32,788 nucleotides of DNA from Chloroflexota bacterium (GCA_021779955.1 JAJXZS010000049.1:1-32788), one strand, 5' to 3'. Positions 1 to 9,117 are shown, counted from the first letter of the stretch. A program made the numbers and translations. Notes: generated by a model from the sequence alone, not told the origin.

Positions 1-19
1 GAATCGGAAAGGATGCGGA

Positions 20-418
20 TCATACGATGCTATTGAGGGTGGTCAGGAGGGTATCCATGTTGACATTACTGGATGCCGGGAATTTGACCCTCCATGAATT
101 GAGCATCAAGCGGGTGAGCGAGAAGCCGGCAAGTGAAAGGGCGCGGAGGGAGGCTGCGAGTACTTTGGGATCGTCCGAGTCTTTGTTATTCTCATAGACC
201 CAGAACATGAAGTCTTTGATCATGGCGATTTCGCCATTGAGGTTATGGAGTACGCGCTCGTCGAGTTCTTCGACCGGCCTTTGACCGAGATTCGCGGCGT
301 AGAAGCCGTGACGAAAGGCGTTTTGATTGCCGGGCTGAGCGCCGCGGCGCCTGGCTGGAGGTTCGGGAGTATGGGTGGAGGGGTCGATGGGGATGAGGGC
401 GGGGGTTGGGTCTGACAT
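20..418 (-). CDS. Small hypothetical protein with terminase-small-subunit-like N-terminus
   Basis: A 132-residue protein of unproven function. A Pro-rich N-terminus (residues 1-22) leads into a basic motif, RRRGAQPGNQNAFRHGFY (residues 23-40). This GxPxGNxNAxxHGxY pattern is familiar from phage terminase small subunits and related small DNA-binding proteins. The rest is predicted helical, with no catalytic motif that I recognise. The start is supported by AAGGAG a few bases upstream of ATG on the minus strand. The gene lies beside a large repeat block and no other phage genes are visible, so it may be a domesticated or mobile-element leftover rather than part of a prophage. The terminase link rests on one short motif. 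Confidence 0.6.
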   Translation of the reverse strand: MSDPTPALIPIDPSTHTPEPPARRRGAQPGNQNAFRHGFYAANLGQRPVEELDERVLHNLNGEIAMIKDFMFWVYENNKDSDDPKVLAASLRALSLAGFSLTRLMLNSWRVKFPASSNVNMDTLLTTLNSIV

Positions 419-486
419 GTTTTCTCCTTGGGGCTTTAGGGATTAGTGATTGGTGATTAGTAACGAGGACAAGCAGAGTACTTGAA

Positions 487-615
487 GCGAGAACCGTAAG
501 TACAAGAACCGAGATTCGAGAGCCGAGAAGCGAGAACTGTAAGAACAAGAACCGAGATTCGAGAGCCGAGAAGCGAGAACCGTAAGTACAAGAACCGTGA
601 TTCAAAAGCCGGGGA
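487..615 (+). repeat. 43-bp tandem repeat, array A (3 units)
   Basis: Units begin at 487, 530 and 573, an exact 43-bp spacing. Each starts GCGAGAACCGTAAG and continues ACAAGAACCG. Units 1 and 2 are near-identical. Unit 3 diverges in its second half (GTGATTCAAAAGCCGGGG instead of AGATTCGAGAGCCGAG). The unit is purine-rich on this strand and is built from GAGAACCG/GAGCCGAG sub-motifs. Confidence 0.85.
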
Positions 616-686
616 AAGCAAAAACCACTAAAAGTACAGGGATTAGTGATTGGTGATTAGTAACGAGGACAAGCAGAGAGCTTGAA

Positions 687-772
687 GCGAGAACCGTAAG
701 AACAAGAACCGAGATTCGAGAGCCGAGAAGCGAGAACCGTAAGAACAAGAACCGTGATTCAAAAGCCGGGAA
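687..772 (+). repeat. 43-bp tandem repeat, array B (2 units)
   Basis: Units begin at 687 and 730 with the same 43-bp spacing and the same internal versus terminal unit types as array A. The change from three to two units inside an otherwise duplicated block is what slippage or unequal recombination would leave. Confidence 0.8.
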
Positions 773-787
773 AGGCAAAAACCACTA

Positions 788-1185
788 AGGGAGTTAGTGG
801 GAACAGAGGAACGATACCGATAGTTACCTTCTGGAGAATGATATTATAGCACAGATGTTCTAAATGTCAAGGGGTTTTGGATCTTTTAAGGTAGATTTGG
901 GAAATTTTAAGGTTGGGGGCTTTTTTGGCGGCAAGTACACTCTAAACGTGAACGCCAAATTGGCAACTTCCCCCCAAAGAAGAGCGGGTAGGATCGACTG
1001 TACGTCTTTACGAACAAACGCAATAAGCGATATCTACTCAAGAATTTGATATACAATATTAAGAGGCGGGAATAATGCCGTTTCATAGTCGATAAATAAC
1101 CAAACTATACATTCGCAGAAATTCCCAAACCGTAGATATTCTCGTGAAAGACATTAGTTAGCCGAACAAATAGGACAACAATGTT
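788..1185. other. A/T-rich intergenic stretch before the restriction gene
   Basis: No supported gene. A short open frame at 864-1049 has no ribosome site and low-complexity content, and I do not accept it. This stretch marks the visible switch from G/C-rich flank to A/T-rich island. It should contain the promoter of the downstream restriction enzyme. TTTGATATACAATATT near 1047 is A/T-rich and -10-like, but no convincing -35 partner is visible. Confidence 0.5.
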
Positions 1186-4100
1186 ATGCCAGACTCCTTT
1201 CTAAATGACCTGAGAAATCTAGCTAATGACATATTCAAATGCTTTCAATTGCCATTCAATTTCAACCCAGAAGATCAATTAAAGCCACCAATGAAACAAC
1301 TCATTAAGGAAATGGGCACTCTCCTCAGTCTGCAAGTCCTATCAGTGACCGAGGTCCCGGAACACACCATAGGACGACCTGACCTTGGGATTGCCGAAAA
1401 GTCTCTACTTATTGGACATATAGAACTCAAGGCTCCTGGCAAGGGTGCGAATCCGGAATTATATAAGGGTAGCGATAAGGAACAATGGATCAGGTTTAAG
1501 GATTTACCGAATCTTATATATACAGATTGGAATGAATGGGCTCTCTACAGGCATGGCGAGAAGGTAGGAACCACAGTTCGTTTTTCAGGCGATGTTCCAA
1601 CCAAAGGGAAGAAAGCGATTTCTGAACAAGATGCTGAGGACCTGTTTTCTTTATTAAGAGACTTCTTATTTTGGCAGCCGATCTCACCGACATCTTCACG
1701 TGCTTTGGCAAAGCAACTCGCGCCAATTTGTCGGCTGCTAAGAAACGACGTTCTTGATGAATTAAAGAATCCCAATTCGAACCTTAGCGCCTTGGTTAGA
1801 GATTGGCGCACATTCCTTTTTTCTGATGCAGATGACAATACATTTGCAGATGCCTACGCACAAACCATTACTTATACTTTGCTACTCGCGCGTCTTTCTG
1901 GAGAGGATGTATCGTCCATTTCAGATGCTGTGAGACAGATTCGTACTCGCCATGCATTTCTTTCTGAAGTGCTAAAGGTACTAGGCGATGATCAAGCTCA
2001 AAAGGGCATCGAAATGCCGATTCAATTATTGGAGAGACTAATCACAGTCATCGATCCGTCTGCTCTCGCAAAAAAAGGTGACCCCTGGTTGTACTTCTAC
2101 GAAGAATTTCTTGCAGCCTATGACCCGAAACTAAGGGACGACCGGGGTGCATATTACACACCAGTTGAAGTTGTGCAAGCCCAAGTTCGATTGGTAGATG
2201 AGCTTCTTGAAAAGGATTTCTTCGCCCACGATTCATTTGCAGACAAGAATGTAATCACTCTCGACCCAGCAGTCGGAACTGGAACATATCTATTAGGTGC
2301 GTTAGCCCTGGCATTAGAAAAAATCGAAAAAAAGAAGGGCTTAGGAATGCGGCGAGCTGCTGCAACCCAAGCTGCTAGTAACATGCACGGATTTGAAATC
2401 ATGGTGGGGCCTTATACCGTTTCTCATTTACGCCTGTCGCAAGCACTCAGCGCCGAAAATGCAGACTTGCCAGAGGATGGGGTTCATATTTATCTCACCG
2501 ATACACTGGAATCTCCGGATTCTCTGCCTGTGGAAGTGCCGCTATTTTATAAGGGGTGGGAAAGGGAGCACGAACGCGCGAGAAAGATTAAAAAAGATTC
2601 GCCCGTTTTGGTTTGTATCGGTAACCCGCCATATGACCGCCAACAAGTAGACCCAAAAGAGAGTTCCATAAAAAGAAAGGGCGGATGGATCCGATTTGGC
2701 GAAAAAAGTAACCGGACCTTATTTGACGATTTTACTGAGCCACTCACAAAATTAGGATTGGGTGTTCATGCCAAGAATTTGTATAACGATTACGTATATT
2801 TCTGGCGATGGGCATTATGGAAAATTATTGAACAAGGCGGCAGTGGTATTGTCAGTTTTATCACTGCTTCTTCTTACTTGAGAGGGCCTGGATTTGCGGG
2901 GATGCGCAATTTTATGAGGGAAGCTTTTGATGACCTTTGGATCATAGACCTAGAGGGAGACAACCTTGGCACTCGAAAGACCGAAAATGTATTCAGTATT
3001 CAATCACCGGTTGCCATAGCCATTGGAGTTCGTTATAAGATCGAAAAAAGGCATCATCTGGCTATTACTCATTATGCAAAGCTTTCAGGAACTCGTGAGG
3101 AAAAGCTGGAAGAGTTGAACAGTATAGAGAACTCTTCCGACCTTGAATGGCGGAATTGTCTCAGTGGAAAAATCGACCCGTTTTTACCCATAAACAAAAC
3201 AAATTTCTGGCACTTTCCTTTGCTTACTGATCTTTTCCCATGGCAGGAAAATGGCATTCAATACAAACGCTCCTGGCCTATCGGGGAAACCGAGGAATTG
3301 ATTAAAAAAAGGTGGAAGACCTTATTGAAAGAAGACCCTGCACGCCGTGGCGAGTTATTGCATGAAACCAGTGCAAGAATAGCGAGCAAAAGAGTCACAA
3401 ACATCGACGGTACTTTCTTACCCGCTTTATCAAGACTTCCTGTAGAAGCCAACCCCCATAAAGTGGATCGATATAGCTACCGGAGTTTTGACCGACAATG
3501 GGCGATTCTAGATCCAAGGGTGATTGATCGACCACGCCCCGAACTCCAACGTGCCCATAATAACCATCAGCTTTACTTAACAAGCATGCTCACCAACGTA
3601 ATCGGAGAGGGACCATCTTCCATCGTTACGAATCTACTTCCTGATCTAGATCATTTCAGAGGATCATTCGGTGCGCGTCATATAATTCCTCTCTGGCAAC
3701 CAGGAGAAGCCATTCAACCCAACATTACAAAAGGCATTTTGGAGAAAATTAGGACATCTTTGAACAAATCGATTTCTCCTGATGAATTCTTCGCTTATGC
3801 ATATGCAATCCTATTTGCCCCCGACTATGTCAGAACCTACTGGGATGAACTCACTATTCCGGGACCTCGCCTGCCTATCACCAAAGACAGTAGTGCATTC
3901 ATGGAGTCGGTGGAGGTTGGGAAACAACTCATCTTTCTACATACCTTTGCAGAGCGCTTTGTGCCAAAAGATCAAATACTTGGCCAGATTCCACAAGGAA
4001 AAGCTAGATGCAAGGTCGGCGTACCCTCAAACAAGGAGGAATATCCGGAAAAGTTCTCCTATAATGAAGGCGCAAAAGAAATTATTGTGGGCAAGGGGAT

Positions 4101-4458
4101 TTTCAACAATGTCCGCCCTGAAGTATGGAACTTCAGCGTATCCGGTTTGCAGGTTGTGAAATCATGGCTGGCTTATCGAATGAAAAAGAGAGCCGGCAAA
4201 AAATCCTCTCCACTGGATGAAATTCGGCCTGAAGCGTGGACGTTTGACAATGAATTCCTGGATTTATTATGGGTTCTGGATCATACTGTCGACCTGATTC
4301 CTGAAGTCAACCAAAACCTCAAAAAGGTTCTATCAGGCGACCTTTTCCAAAGTGAAGATTTCCCAAAACCAACGAAGATCGAAAAACACTCAAAAAACAC
4401 GTTAATGTTGTTTGATGATTCAGCATTGGAAGATCAGGACGACAATAACGACGAATGA
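1186..4458 (+). CDS. Helicase-less type ISP-like restriction-modification enzyme (nuclease + N6-adenine methylase + specificity)
   Basis: Single-chain enzyme of 1090 residues predicted to cleave and methylate DNA. The N-terminus has a PD-(D/E)xK-type pattern: D66 in GRPDLG, then E80-L-K82 in HIELKAPGKG. The central part is an N6-adenine methylase: YYTP near residue 324, motif I DPAVGTGTYL (residues 360-369) for AdoMet, and motif IV NPPY (480-483). The C-terminal half resembles type ISP specificity domains (stretches such as SPDEFFAYAYAILFAPDYVR). Classical type ISP enzymes such as LlaGI and LlaBIII carry a superfamily 2 helicase between nuclease and methylase and are about 1.5 times longer. 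No Walker or DEAH motif is visible here. A small gene follows, and a GmrSD-like nuclease lies further downstream. The start has only a weak AGGA upstream. Confidence 0.88.
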   Translation: MPDSFLNDLRNLANDIFKCFQLPFNFNPEDQLKPPMKQLIKEMGTLLSLQVLSVTEVPEHTIGRPDLGIAEKSLLIGHIELKAPGKGANPELYKGSDKEQWIRFKDLPNLIYTDWNEWALYRHGEKVGTTVRFSGDVPTKGKKAISEQDAEDLFSLLRDFLFWQPISPTSSRALAKQLAPICRLLRNDVLDELKNPNSNLSALVRDWRTFLFSDADDNTFADAYAQTITYTLLLARLSGEDVSSISDAVRQIRTRHAFLSEVLKVLGDDQAQKGIEMPIQLLERLITVIDPSALAKKGDPWLYFYEEFLAAYDPKLRDDRGAYYTPVEVVQAQVRLVDELLEKDFFAHDSFADKNVITLDPAVGTGTYLLGALALALEKIEKKKGLGMRRAAATQAASNMHGFEIMVGPYTVSHLRLSQALSAENADLPEDGVHIYLTDTLESPDSLPVEVPLFYKGWEREHERARKIKKDSPVLVCIGNPPYDRQQVDPKESSIKRKGGWIRFGEKSNRTLFDDFTEPLTKLGLGVHAKNLYNDYVYFWRWALWKIIEQGGSGIVSFITASSYLRGPGFAGMRNFMREAFDDLWIIDLEGDNLGTRKTENVFSIQSPVAIAIGVRYKIEKRHHLAITHYAKLSGTREEKLEELNSIENSSDLEWRNCLSGKIDPFLPINKTNFWHFPLLTDLFPWQENGIQYKRSWPIGETEELIKKRWKTLLKEDPARRGELLHETSARIASKRVTNIDGTFLPALSRLPVEANPHKVDRYSYRSFDRQWAILDPRVIDRPRPELQRAHNNHQLYLTSMLTNVIGEGPSSIVTNLLPDLDHFRGSFGARHIIPLWQPGEAIQPNITKGILEKIRTSLNKSISPDEFFAYAYAILFAPDYVRTYWDELTIPGPRLPITKDSSAFMESVEVGKQLIFLHTFAERFVPKDQILGQIPQGKARCKVGVPSNKEEYPEKFSYNEGAKEIIVGKGIFNNVRPEVWNFSVSGLQVVKSWLAYRMKKRAGKKSSPLDEIRPEAWTFDNEFLDLLWVLDHTVDLIPEVNQNLKKVLSGDLFQSEDFPKPTKIEKHSKNTLMLFDDSALEDQDDNNDE

Positions 4459-4505
4459 TGACGCTTTACTTTCAACATAATCACATCGAGAAAAGGAGAA
4501 AAAAC

Positions 4506-4808
4506 ATGAACATGAACAACGATCCAAAGATAGAAGAACTACAGCAAATGATCAAAGAGTGCGATGACAAAGCTGGTCATCATATGCTATGGGTTGACAG
4601 GAATGGTATCGTTAGGTTGACCAGGCTCGAAAAAGAAACACCCGCAATTTGGGCAGGTAGAATGAGCGCAAAAATCCTATTTCGGTACGAATCATTCGCG
4701 GTGGGTAATGGGTATATGGGAGAAGCTGCTTCTCAGGACGAGGATTTTGTACGGAAATTGTTTTCATGGCTGAAGGATGAATGGGAAGCTCACGATAAAG
4801 GCAAATAA
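4506..4808 (+). CDS. Hypothetical 100-residue protein downstream of the restriction enzyme
   Basis: Not recognised. The chosen ATG (4506) has AAAGGAG seven bases upstream. An in-frame ATG at 4455 overlaps the restriction enzyme stop as ATGA, so translational coupling from the longer form (117 residues) is a real alternative. The protein is soluble and mixed-charge. It contains HHMLWVDRNGIVRLTRL and a C-terminal FSWLKDEWEAHDKGK. No membrane segment, Cys cluster or catalytic motif is seen. Its position directly behind a restriction-modification gene suggests co-expression, perhaps as an accessory or immunity factor. That role is a guess from position only. Confidence 0.65.
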   Translation: MNMNNDPKIEELQQMIKECDDKAGHHMLWVDRNGIVRLTRLEKETPAIWAGRMSAKILFRYESFAVGNGYMGEAASQDEDFVRKLFSWLKDEWEAHDKGK

Positions 4809-5118
4809 GCACGCTGGAGCCTCTATCTCTCAGAAAGCTAGTATTCCAAAAGCAACTCCCTATTCACAGATTGCCACGGCAGCTACAAACGCCATCGAAC
4901 GCGAATGGGTTCAGACAAGCGAAAAAGACAAAAAAGAATTTGATGTGCCCCGGAAGATGAATCGACTTAAACAGAAGTGTTAAGATACAAGCCGGATGCA
5001 GACTGATGCCAAGAATGACAATATTCTTGAATAATAAGCTGGAGATCAAAATTCCAAAAAGACCGTGATTCGGCCAAGTTAGATAGTCAAAAACCCATAC
5101 CATCTAAGGAATGATTTC
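4809..5118. other. Intergenic stretch between the small ORF and the GmrSD-like gene
   Basis: No supported gene. An open frame from inside the preceding gene to 4983 shows some protein-like composition (for example IEREWVQTSEKDKKEFDV) but lacks its own ribosome site. It could be decayed coding sequence. A small perfect hairpin, CAAGAAT/ATTCTTG (5010-5029), has no T-tract. AAGGA at about 5108 serves the next gene. Confidence 0.45.
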
Positions 5119-7176
5119 ATGGAAGCTGATAGTTTTCGCATCGCAAAAGTCTTCTCCAATGGCGGAGATATTCATTTTCGGTTACCCTATTTCCAGCGCG
5201 AATACGCCTGGGGCTTGGGCAACTGGCAGACCCTGCTTGAAGATATCAACGACCTTTACGAAGGGTACCAGCAGAATAAAGAAATCGAGCATTTCATGGG
5301 GTCTTTGGTGGTGGTCCAAGAGGGAATGGTTCACGGAACGGTGCCGGTCTTCAAGCTGGTTGATGGACAACAGCGGCTGATCACTATTTCACTCATCCTT
5401 TGCGCCCTGGCCGAATCGGTCAGAGAGACTTCCAAAGATAAATATCACAAAATCCGCAAATACATCACCAATCCGGATGAAACCGGGGATTACCGATACA
5501 AGCTACTGCCTACCACAAAGTATAAAGATCGTGAAACCTACCAGGCGATATTGGATGGTAGGCTGCTGGACGAGACACAGAATGGCAGCAAAATCCGTGA
5601 GGCCTACATTTTTTATAGAACCAACTTGGTCAACAAAATCACTTCAGGAGAATTTGAGATCGACCAGCTATTCCTGGTGCTCATCAACTGCCTGCAAGTG
5701 GTCTTTATCAACTTGAGCACGGGCGAAAAGCCCTACCAGATCTTTGAAAGCCTGAATGCCAAGGGCAAACCTCTCACCCAAGCGGACCTGGTACGCAATT
5801 ACATTGCGATGAAACTACCTGAGGATCGGCAGCCGGAAATTTTCGATCATCACTGGTCAAAAATTGAGGACATGCTCCAAGAAAAAAGAACGGTGGGCAA
5901 ATCAGGGCTGGGTGAATTGACGGCCTTTTTGAGGCATTACCTGGCTTTCCGCAGCACAAACCTATGCACCTCAGAGCATGTTTACGAACGGTTTCGAGAC
6001 CGAGTTGAGACTGACTTCAATACTGCGGAGCTATTTGAAGGCGAGGTAATCACGCTTCAGCGTTTCGCGGGCTTTTACAACAGCTTCCTACGCCCGGAGA
6101 GCGTTTCTGACGCTCAAATCAGCAATGCTCTCACCCGGCTGAATACGTTAGAAATGGCAACAGGTTACCCCTTCTTGCTTGCAATAAACGATGCCTATGA
6201 AAGCAACCAAATCACTAAAGAACAATTTCTCGAGGGATTGAGTTTGCTTGAGAATTACATGGTACGTCGGTACCTGGCTGGCGAACCCACCAGTTATCTT
6301 AATAAGGCCTTCCCCACCTTCTGGAGGGACATAGACCCTAGTGATTTTGTCCCTTCTTTGAAAGAAGTATTGATGAATCACAATTATCCGGCGGATTATG
6401 CTGTGAGGCAGAAAGGGTCAATCCGCAGTTTTTACGAGAACAGCAGCATCACCCGCGCAAAAACCACATTGGTACTGGAAACAATCAACAGACAACTCTC
6501 CCTTCTCGAGCGCCACGATGGATACACCGTTCTCGGCAGCTCGCCCACTATCGAGCATATTCTTCCGCAGACTCTTTCTGAAGCTTGGGTGAACGAATTA
6601 GGTGAGCGATCCGACTATATCTATAACCAGTACATTAATACTCTGGGAAACCTCACCCTGGTAACAGCAGAATGGAATGCCGAATTATCGAATTCTCCCT
6701 TTGCATTCAAAAAAGGGAAACTAGCGGATCATATTCTTTTACTTAATCACCAGTATTTTAATAGAACAATACCGAGATGGGATGACCACTCCATTCAAGA
6801 ACGCGCCAACTTTCTGCTTGATCGGATATTGGAGATCTGGCCTGCTATTGGGGAAATTCAGGCACCGCCATCGACCTCAGGAAGAAAACCTGTACTCCTC
6901 AAATTCTTGGGGCAAGAGTATCCTGTGAATACATGGCGAGATGTGGCCGAGAAAACGACCGAAGTTGTCATTCAAAGAGCAACTAATTTTGAAATGATTG
7001 CACCCTCCATGCCTTCATACCTTTCAAAAGAACCTTTTCCCATTTCCTTCAGGACTCTCTCCAATGGATGGCAGATGAACACCAACCTATCTTCGTATTC
7101 TCTTCAAAATTATTGCCGCAACCTTATAACCGCTGCCGGACTAACACCTCAAAGCTGGGAAGTTGAATTACATTAA
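5119..7176 (+). CDS. GmrSD-like DUF262/DUF1524 protein (putative type IV restriction nuclease)
   Basis: A 685-residue protein joining the two halves of GmrS/GmrD-type restriction factors. The N-terminal DUF262 domain shows PYFQREYAW (residues 23-31) and VDGQQRL (81-87), the ParB-like nucleotide-binding signature of this family. The C-terminal DUF1524 domain shows the His-Me-finger/HNH-like pattern IEHILPQ (478-484), then NTLGNLTLVTAEWN (507-520) and LSNSPFAFKKGKL. The family is known for NTP-dependent cleavage of modified, often glucosylated, phage DNA, and some members act in other defence settings. About 90 residues after DUF1524 form an extra domain I cannot name with confidence. AAGGA precedes the ATG. 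The next small gene begins 25 bases downstream, so the two are probably co-transcribed. Modified-DNA specificity is inferred from the family. Confidence 0.88.
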   Translation: MEADSFRIAKVFSNGGDIHFRLPYFQREYAWGLGNWQTLLEDINDLYEGYQQNKEIEHFMGSLVVVQEGMVHGTVPVFKLVDGQQRLITISLILCALAESVRETSKDKYHKIRKYITNPDETGDYRYKLLPTTKYKDRETYQAILDGRLLDETQNGSKIREAYIFYRTNLVNKITSGEFEIDQLFLVLINCLQVVFINLSTGEKPYQIFESLNAKGKPLTQADLVRNYIAMKLPEDRQPEIFDHHWSKIEDMLQEKRTVGKSGLGELTAFLRHYLAFRSTNLCTSEHVYERFRDRVETDFNTAELFEGEVITLQRFAGFYNSFLRPESVSDAQISNALTRLNTLEMATGYPFLLAINDAYESNQITKEQFLEGLSLLENYMVRRYLAGEPTSYLNKAFPTFWRDIDPSDFVPSLKEVLMNHNYPADYAVRQKGSIRSFYENSSITRAKTTLVLETINRQLSLLERHDGYTVLGSSPTIEHILPQTLSEAWVNELGERSDYIYNQYINTLGNLTLVTAEWNAELSNSPFAFKKGKLADHILLLNHQYFNRTIPRWDDHSIQERANFLLDRILEIWPAIGEIQAPPSTSGRKPVLLKFLGQEYPVNTWRDVAEKTTEVVIQRATNFEMIAPSMPSYLSKEPFPISFRTLSNGWQMNTNLSSYSLQNYCRNLITAAGLTPQSWEVELH

Positions 7177-7201
7177 TTGGAGAGCATGGGACAAGGAATT
7201 C

Positions 7202-7399
7202 ATGCGATTGAATTCGAAAGGTAGGCCAATGCTCAGCGCCACCGCTGTTAACGTTGGCGGTCAACCCGGACCAGGTTTTTACGGTCTGGCTCACGATATA
7301 GTTCAGCTCACGGATCAACCTGAGGATAAATTCTGGGAATCCGAGAAGAAGGCGGTTTACGAGACCTGGAAAGTTCAGCTCAAGGGAACCAAACCATAA
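7202..7399 (+). CDS. Hypothetical 65-residue protein
   Basis: Not recognised. ATG at 7202 has AAGGA close upstream. A TTG at 7163 in the same frame would give 78 residues and overlap the GmrSD-like gene by 14 bases, but with poorer ribosome site spacing. The composition looks genuinely coded: NVGGQPGPGFYGLAHDIVQL, then KFWESEKKAVYETWKVQL. The Gly/Pro-rich turn and aromatic residues suggest a small folded domain. There are no Cys pairs and no membrane segment. It is probably translated with the upstream nuclease gene. Confidence 0.55.
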   Translation: MRLNSKGRPMLSATAVNVGGQPGPGFYGLAHDIVQLTDQPEDKFWESEKKAVYETWKVQLKGTKP

Positions 7400-7636
7400 C
7401 TGGTTAGGCCAGCATCATATAAAAACGATCTCTATTCGCCTGGATGAAATCTTGAGCTGAACACGGCAACTTATGATTAATCGGCTCTTGAGTCTGAATT
7501 TGCTGAAATTGTAGCTTGAAGCACTTTCCAATGAATCCAAAGCAAGATGCGCTTTTTTGGACGGAAGATGCAAGAACCTCATAGCAAGTCACTGAAGTGA
7601 AACAAAATTCGTAATCTTACTGGGGAGGGTTGAGAA
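7400..7636. other. Gap holding a gene-fragment duplicate and the next gene's ribosome site
   Basis: No intact gene is seen. The stretch contains a 52-base decayed copy of the start of the gene at 9322 (see the pseudogene entry). GGGGAGGG (about 7621-7628) forms a strong ribosome site for the zinc-ribbon gene. Confidence 0.5.
7464..7515 (+). pseudogene. Decayed duplicate of the 5' end of the gene at 9322
   Basis: CGGCAACTTATGATTAATCG and the bases that follow match the first ~50 bases of the gene at 9322 at most positions. Shared runs include GGCAACTTATGATT, TCGGCTCTTGA and GCTGAAATTGT. The copy has lost the ATG (ACG instead), and after the match the frame runs into stops. Similarity fades beyond about 7515. 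It is best read as a partial duplication left by rearrangement in the island. Confidence 0.7.
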
Positions 7637-9109
7637 ATGGTGCAAATAGTGAAGTCAAATTGCCCTGCATGTGGTGCTCCGTTAAGCATTCCTGCTGATC
7701 TGGACAGGGTCAATTGTGCAAATTGCGGCTCAGGAGTGATCATTGAACATGGCGAAGGATATTACACTCTAAAATCAGCTGAGAAAATTGCACAAGCCAT
7801 TGAGCAGACAAATAACGCGACGAGAGATGCCATCCGCGAAAACACTAACGCAACAAAATCTGAACTGCAACGCCTCCATTTTTCGCAAGAACTATCTTCA
7901 GCCAAGTTACAGCTTTCAAATACCCAAGTTGAAATCCGATTATTGGAGCAAAGCCGAAAAACGCGTAAATCTGCAGCTCAATTGCTTGCATTGCGTCAAT
8001 CAGAATTCCAAACAATGGAACAAATTCGCTCATTGCAGCAAAAAGCTTCTATGCCAGTGGGAGAGGACTTGAAAGAAGACCTCAGGCTGGCCGAATGGGA
8101 AAAAAGTTGGATTATTACAGAGACCCAAGTGTTGAAAGAAATCAATAAACCCAATATGAAGCAAATTCGCAAAGGACTGGATGCTCGAAGTATGGAACTA
8201 TCCAATACGATTGCTCAGACAAGAATTGCGTATTTGAAAAGCATCTGCCCTTCCTTTCAACAACAAGACCCCTCACCTTCTGATGTGCAGGGTATTAATG
8301 CCTTGTTAGCCTTAATAGTATCCGACGAGAAAAAATTACGTGAGCAGCGGGGCACTCCAGAAGAAAAGGTCATTCGCCAGGCATTAGCTCAACGAGAATG
8401 GCGGCTGGTAAACTTGCGAAGAAATAATACTCAAGAACGCTCAAAGTCAATAGATAATCGGAGCCCCCAGCATTCAGGTATGACTGGCGGATTGCTCGCA
8501 GGAATTGCTGCCCTGTTTGCAGGTGGCGCGATCCTAGCAAATAAAGATAAAGGTACTTCCTCCGAATCATCTGCTGCGACCAATGCCGCCGATGCCCCAT
8601 CCTCAACAGTACCAGCTTCGATACGCTACAAAGGAAGCTTCGGATCAATTGTTAAAGGCGTGCTTCTTAGTTTTCTCACATTTTTAGGATGCGCGATTGT
8701 TGGGTTTGTGTTTATAGGTTTCACCTCATCTGAAAATGGTGCAAGCAATTTTGGTATGTCCATCCTGTTCCTATGCCTCGCCGCGGGAATCGCCTTAGGC
8801 ACCCGTGTTTTCTTACGCCGCTCTGCTCCAAAGATCAACATTCGCCTTTTTGGCAAAATGAAGGATATAGTGATCATCCCAAAGAAGGGATCCTCCTATG
8901 GGATTATCAGCCTTGGTACCGTCAAGGCTGTCATTGCCATCGCGACCTGCATCTTTGTGTATTTCTTTTTCTTGTTCCTAGGCAGTCTGAATGTGAACCA
9001 AGAAACCTGGGCAGTTAGCATTGTATTGATCGGTCTGGTGAGTGGCCCTGTGCTTGCTTGGATGGCGGCGAAGAGAGTATCCATCTCTTTCCCTGTTGAA
9101 ACATTATGA
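7637..9109 (+). CDS. Zinc-ribbon, coiled-coil, multi-pass membrane protein
   Basis: A 490-residue protein of unknown function with a clear architecture. At the N-terminus CPAC (9-12) and CANC (27-30) form a four-Cys zinc ribbon. Residues about 50-260 are polar, Gln/Glu/Lys/Arg-rich and predicted to form long coiled-coil helices. A glycine-rich hydrophobic stretch follows (about 283-300), then a Ser/Ala linker, then four strong membrane segments near residues 341-363, 374-393, 428-451 and 458-478. The protein is probably anchored in the inner membrane with the zinc ribbon and coiled coil in the cytoplasm. GGGGAGGG precedes the ATG. It sits between a GmrSD-like nuclease and a small unknown gene. 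A sensor or effector in defence is possible, but only by location. Confidence 0.75.
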   Translation: MVQIVKSNCPACGAPLSIPADLDRVNCANCGSGVIIEHGEGYYTLKSAEKIAQAIEQTNNATRDAIRENTNATKSELQRLHFSQELSSAKLQLSNTQVEIRLLEQSRKTRKSAAQLLALRQSEFQTMEQIRSLQQKASMPVGEDLKEDLRLAEWEKSWIITETQVLKEINKPNMKQIRKGLDARSMELSNTIAQTRIAYLKSICPSFQQQDPSPSDVQGINALLALIVSDEKKLREQRGTPEEKVIRQALAQREWRLVNLRRNNTQERSKSIDNRSPQHSGMTGGLLAGIAALFAGGAILANKDKGTSSESSAATNAADAPSSTVPASIRYKGSFGSIVKGVLLSFLTFLGCAIVGFVFIGFTSSENGASNFGMSILFLCLAAGIALGTRVFLRRSAPKINIRLFGKMKDIVIIPKKGSSYGIISLGTVKAVIAIATCIFVYFFFLFLGSLNVNQETWAVSIVLIGLVSGPVLAWMAAKRVSISFPVETL

Positions 9110-9117
9110 ATCCTTAA

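Larger units (their letters stand above)
438..787. repeat. Long direct repeat, two unequal copies
   Basis: Two direct copies, about 438-630 and 638-787. Each opens with AGGGATTAGTGATTGGTGAT and ends in GCAAAAACCACTA. They differ in length because the first holds three units of an internal 43-bp tandem repeat and the second holds two. The 5' part (GATTAGTGATTGGTGATTAG) is itself a short internal repetition. No ORF supported by a ribosome site covers the block. It lies just upstream of the minus-strand gene at 20-418 and at the left edge of the A/T-rich island. Confidence 0.85.

Noticed and set aside
20-418. Edge of a prophage
   Set aside because: Only one short terminase-like motif; no capsid, portal, integrase or lysis gene is seen in the window.
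864-1049. 61-codon frame before the restriction gene
   Set aside because: No Shine-Dalgarno and low-complexity Gly/Phe/Lys composition.
4777-4983. 68-codon frame overlapping the end of the 4506 gene
   Set aside because: No ribosome site and it starts inside another gene in a different frame; at best a decayed fragment.
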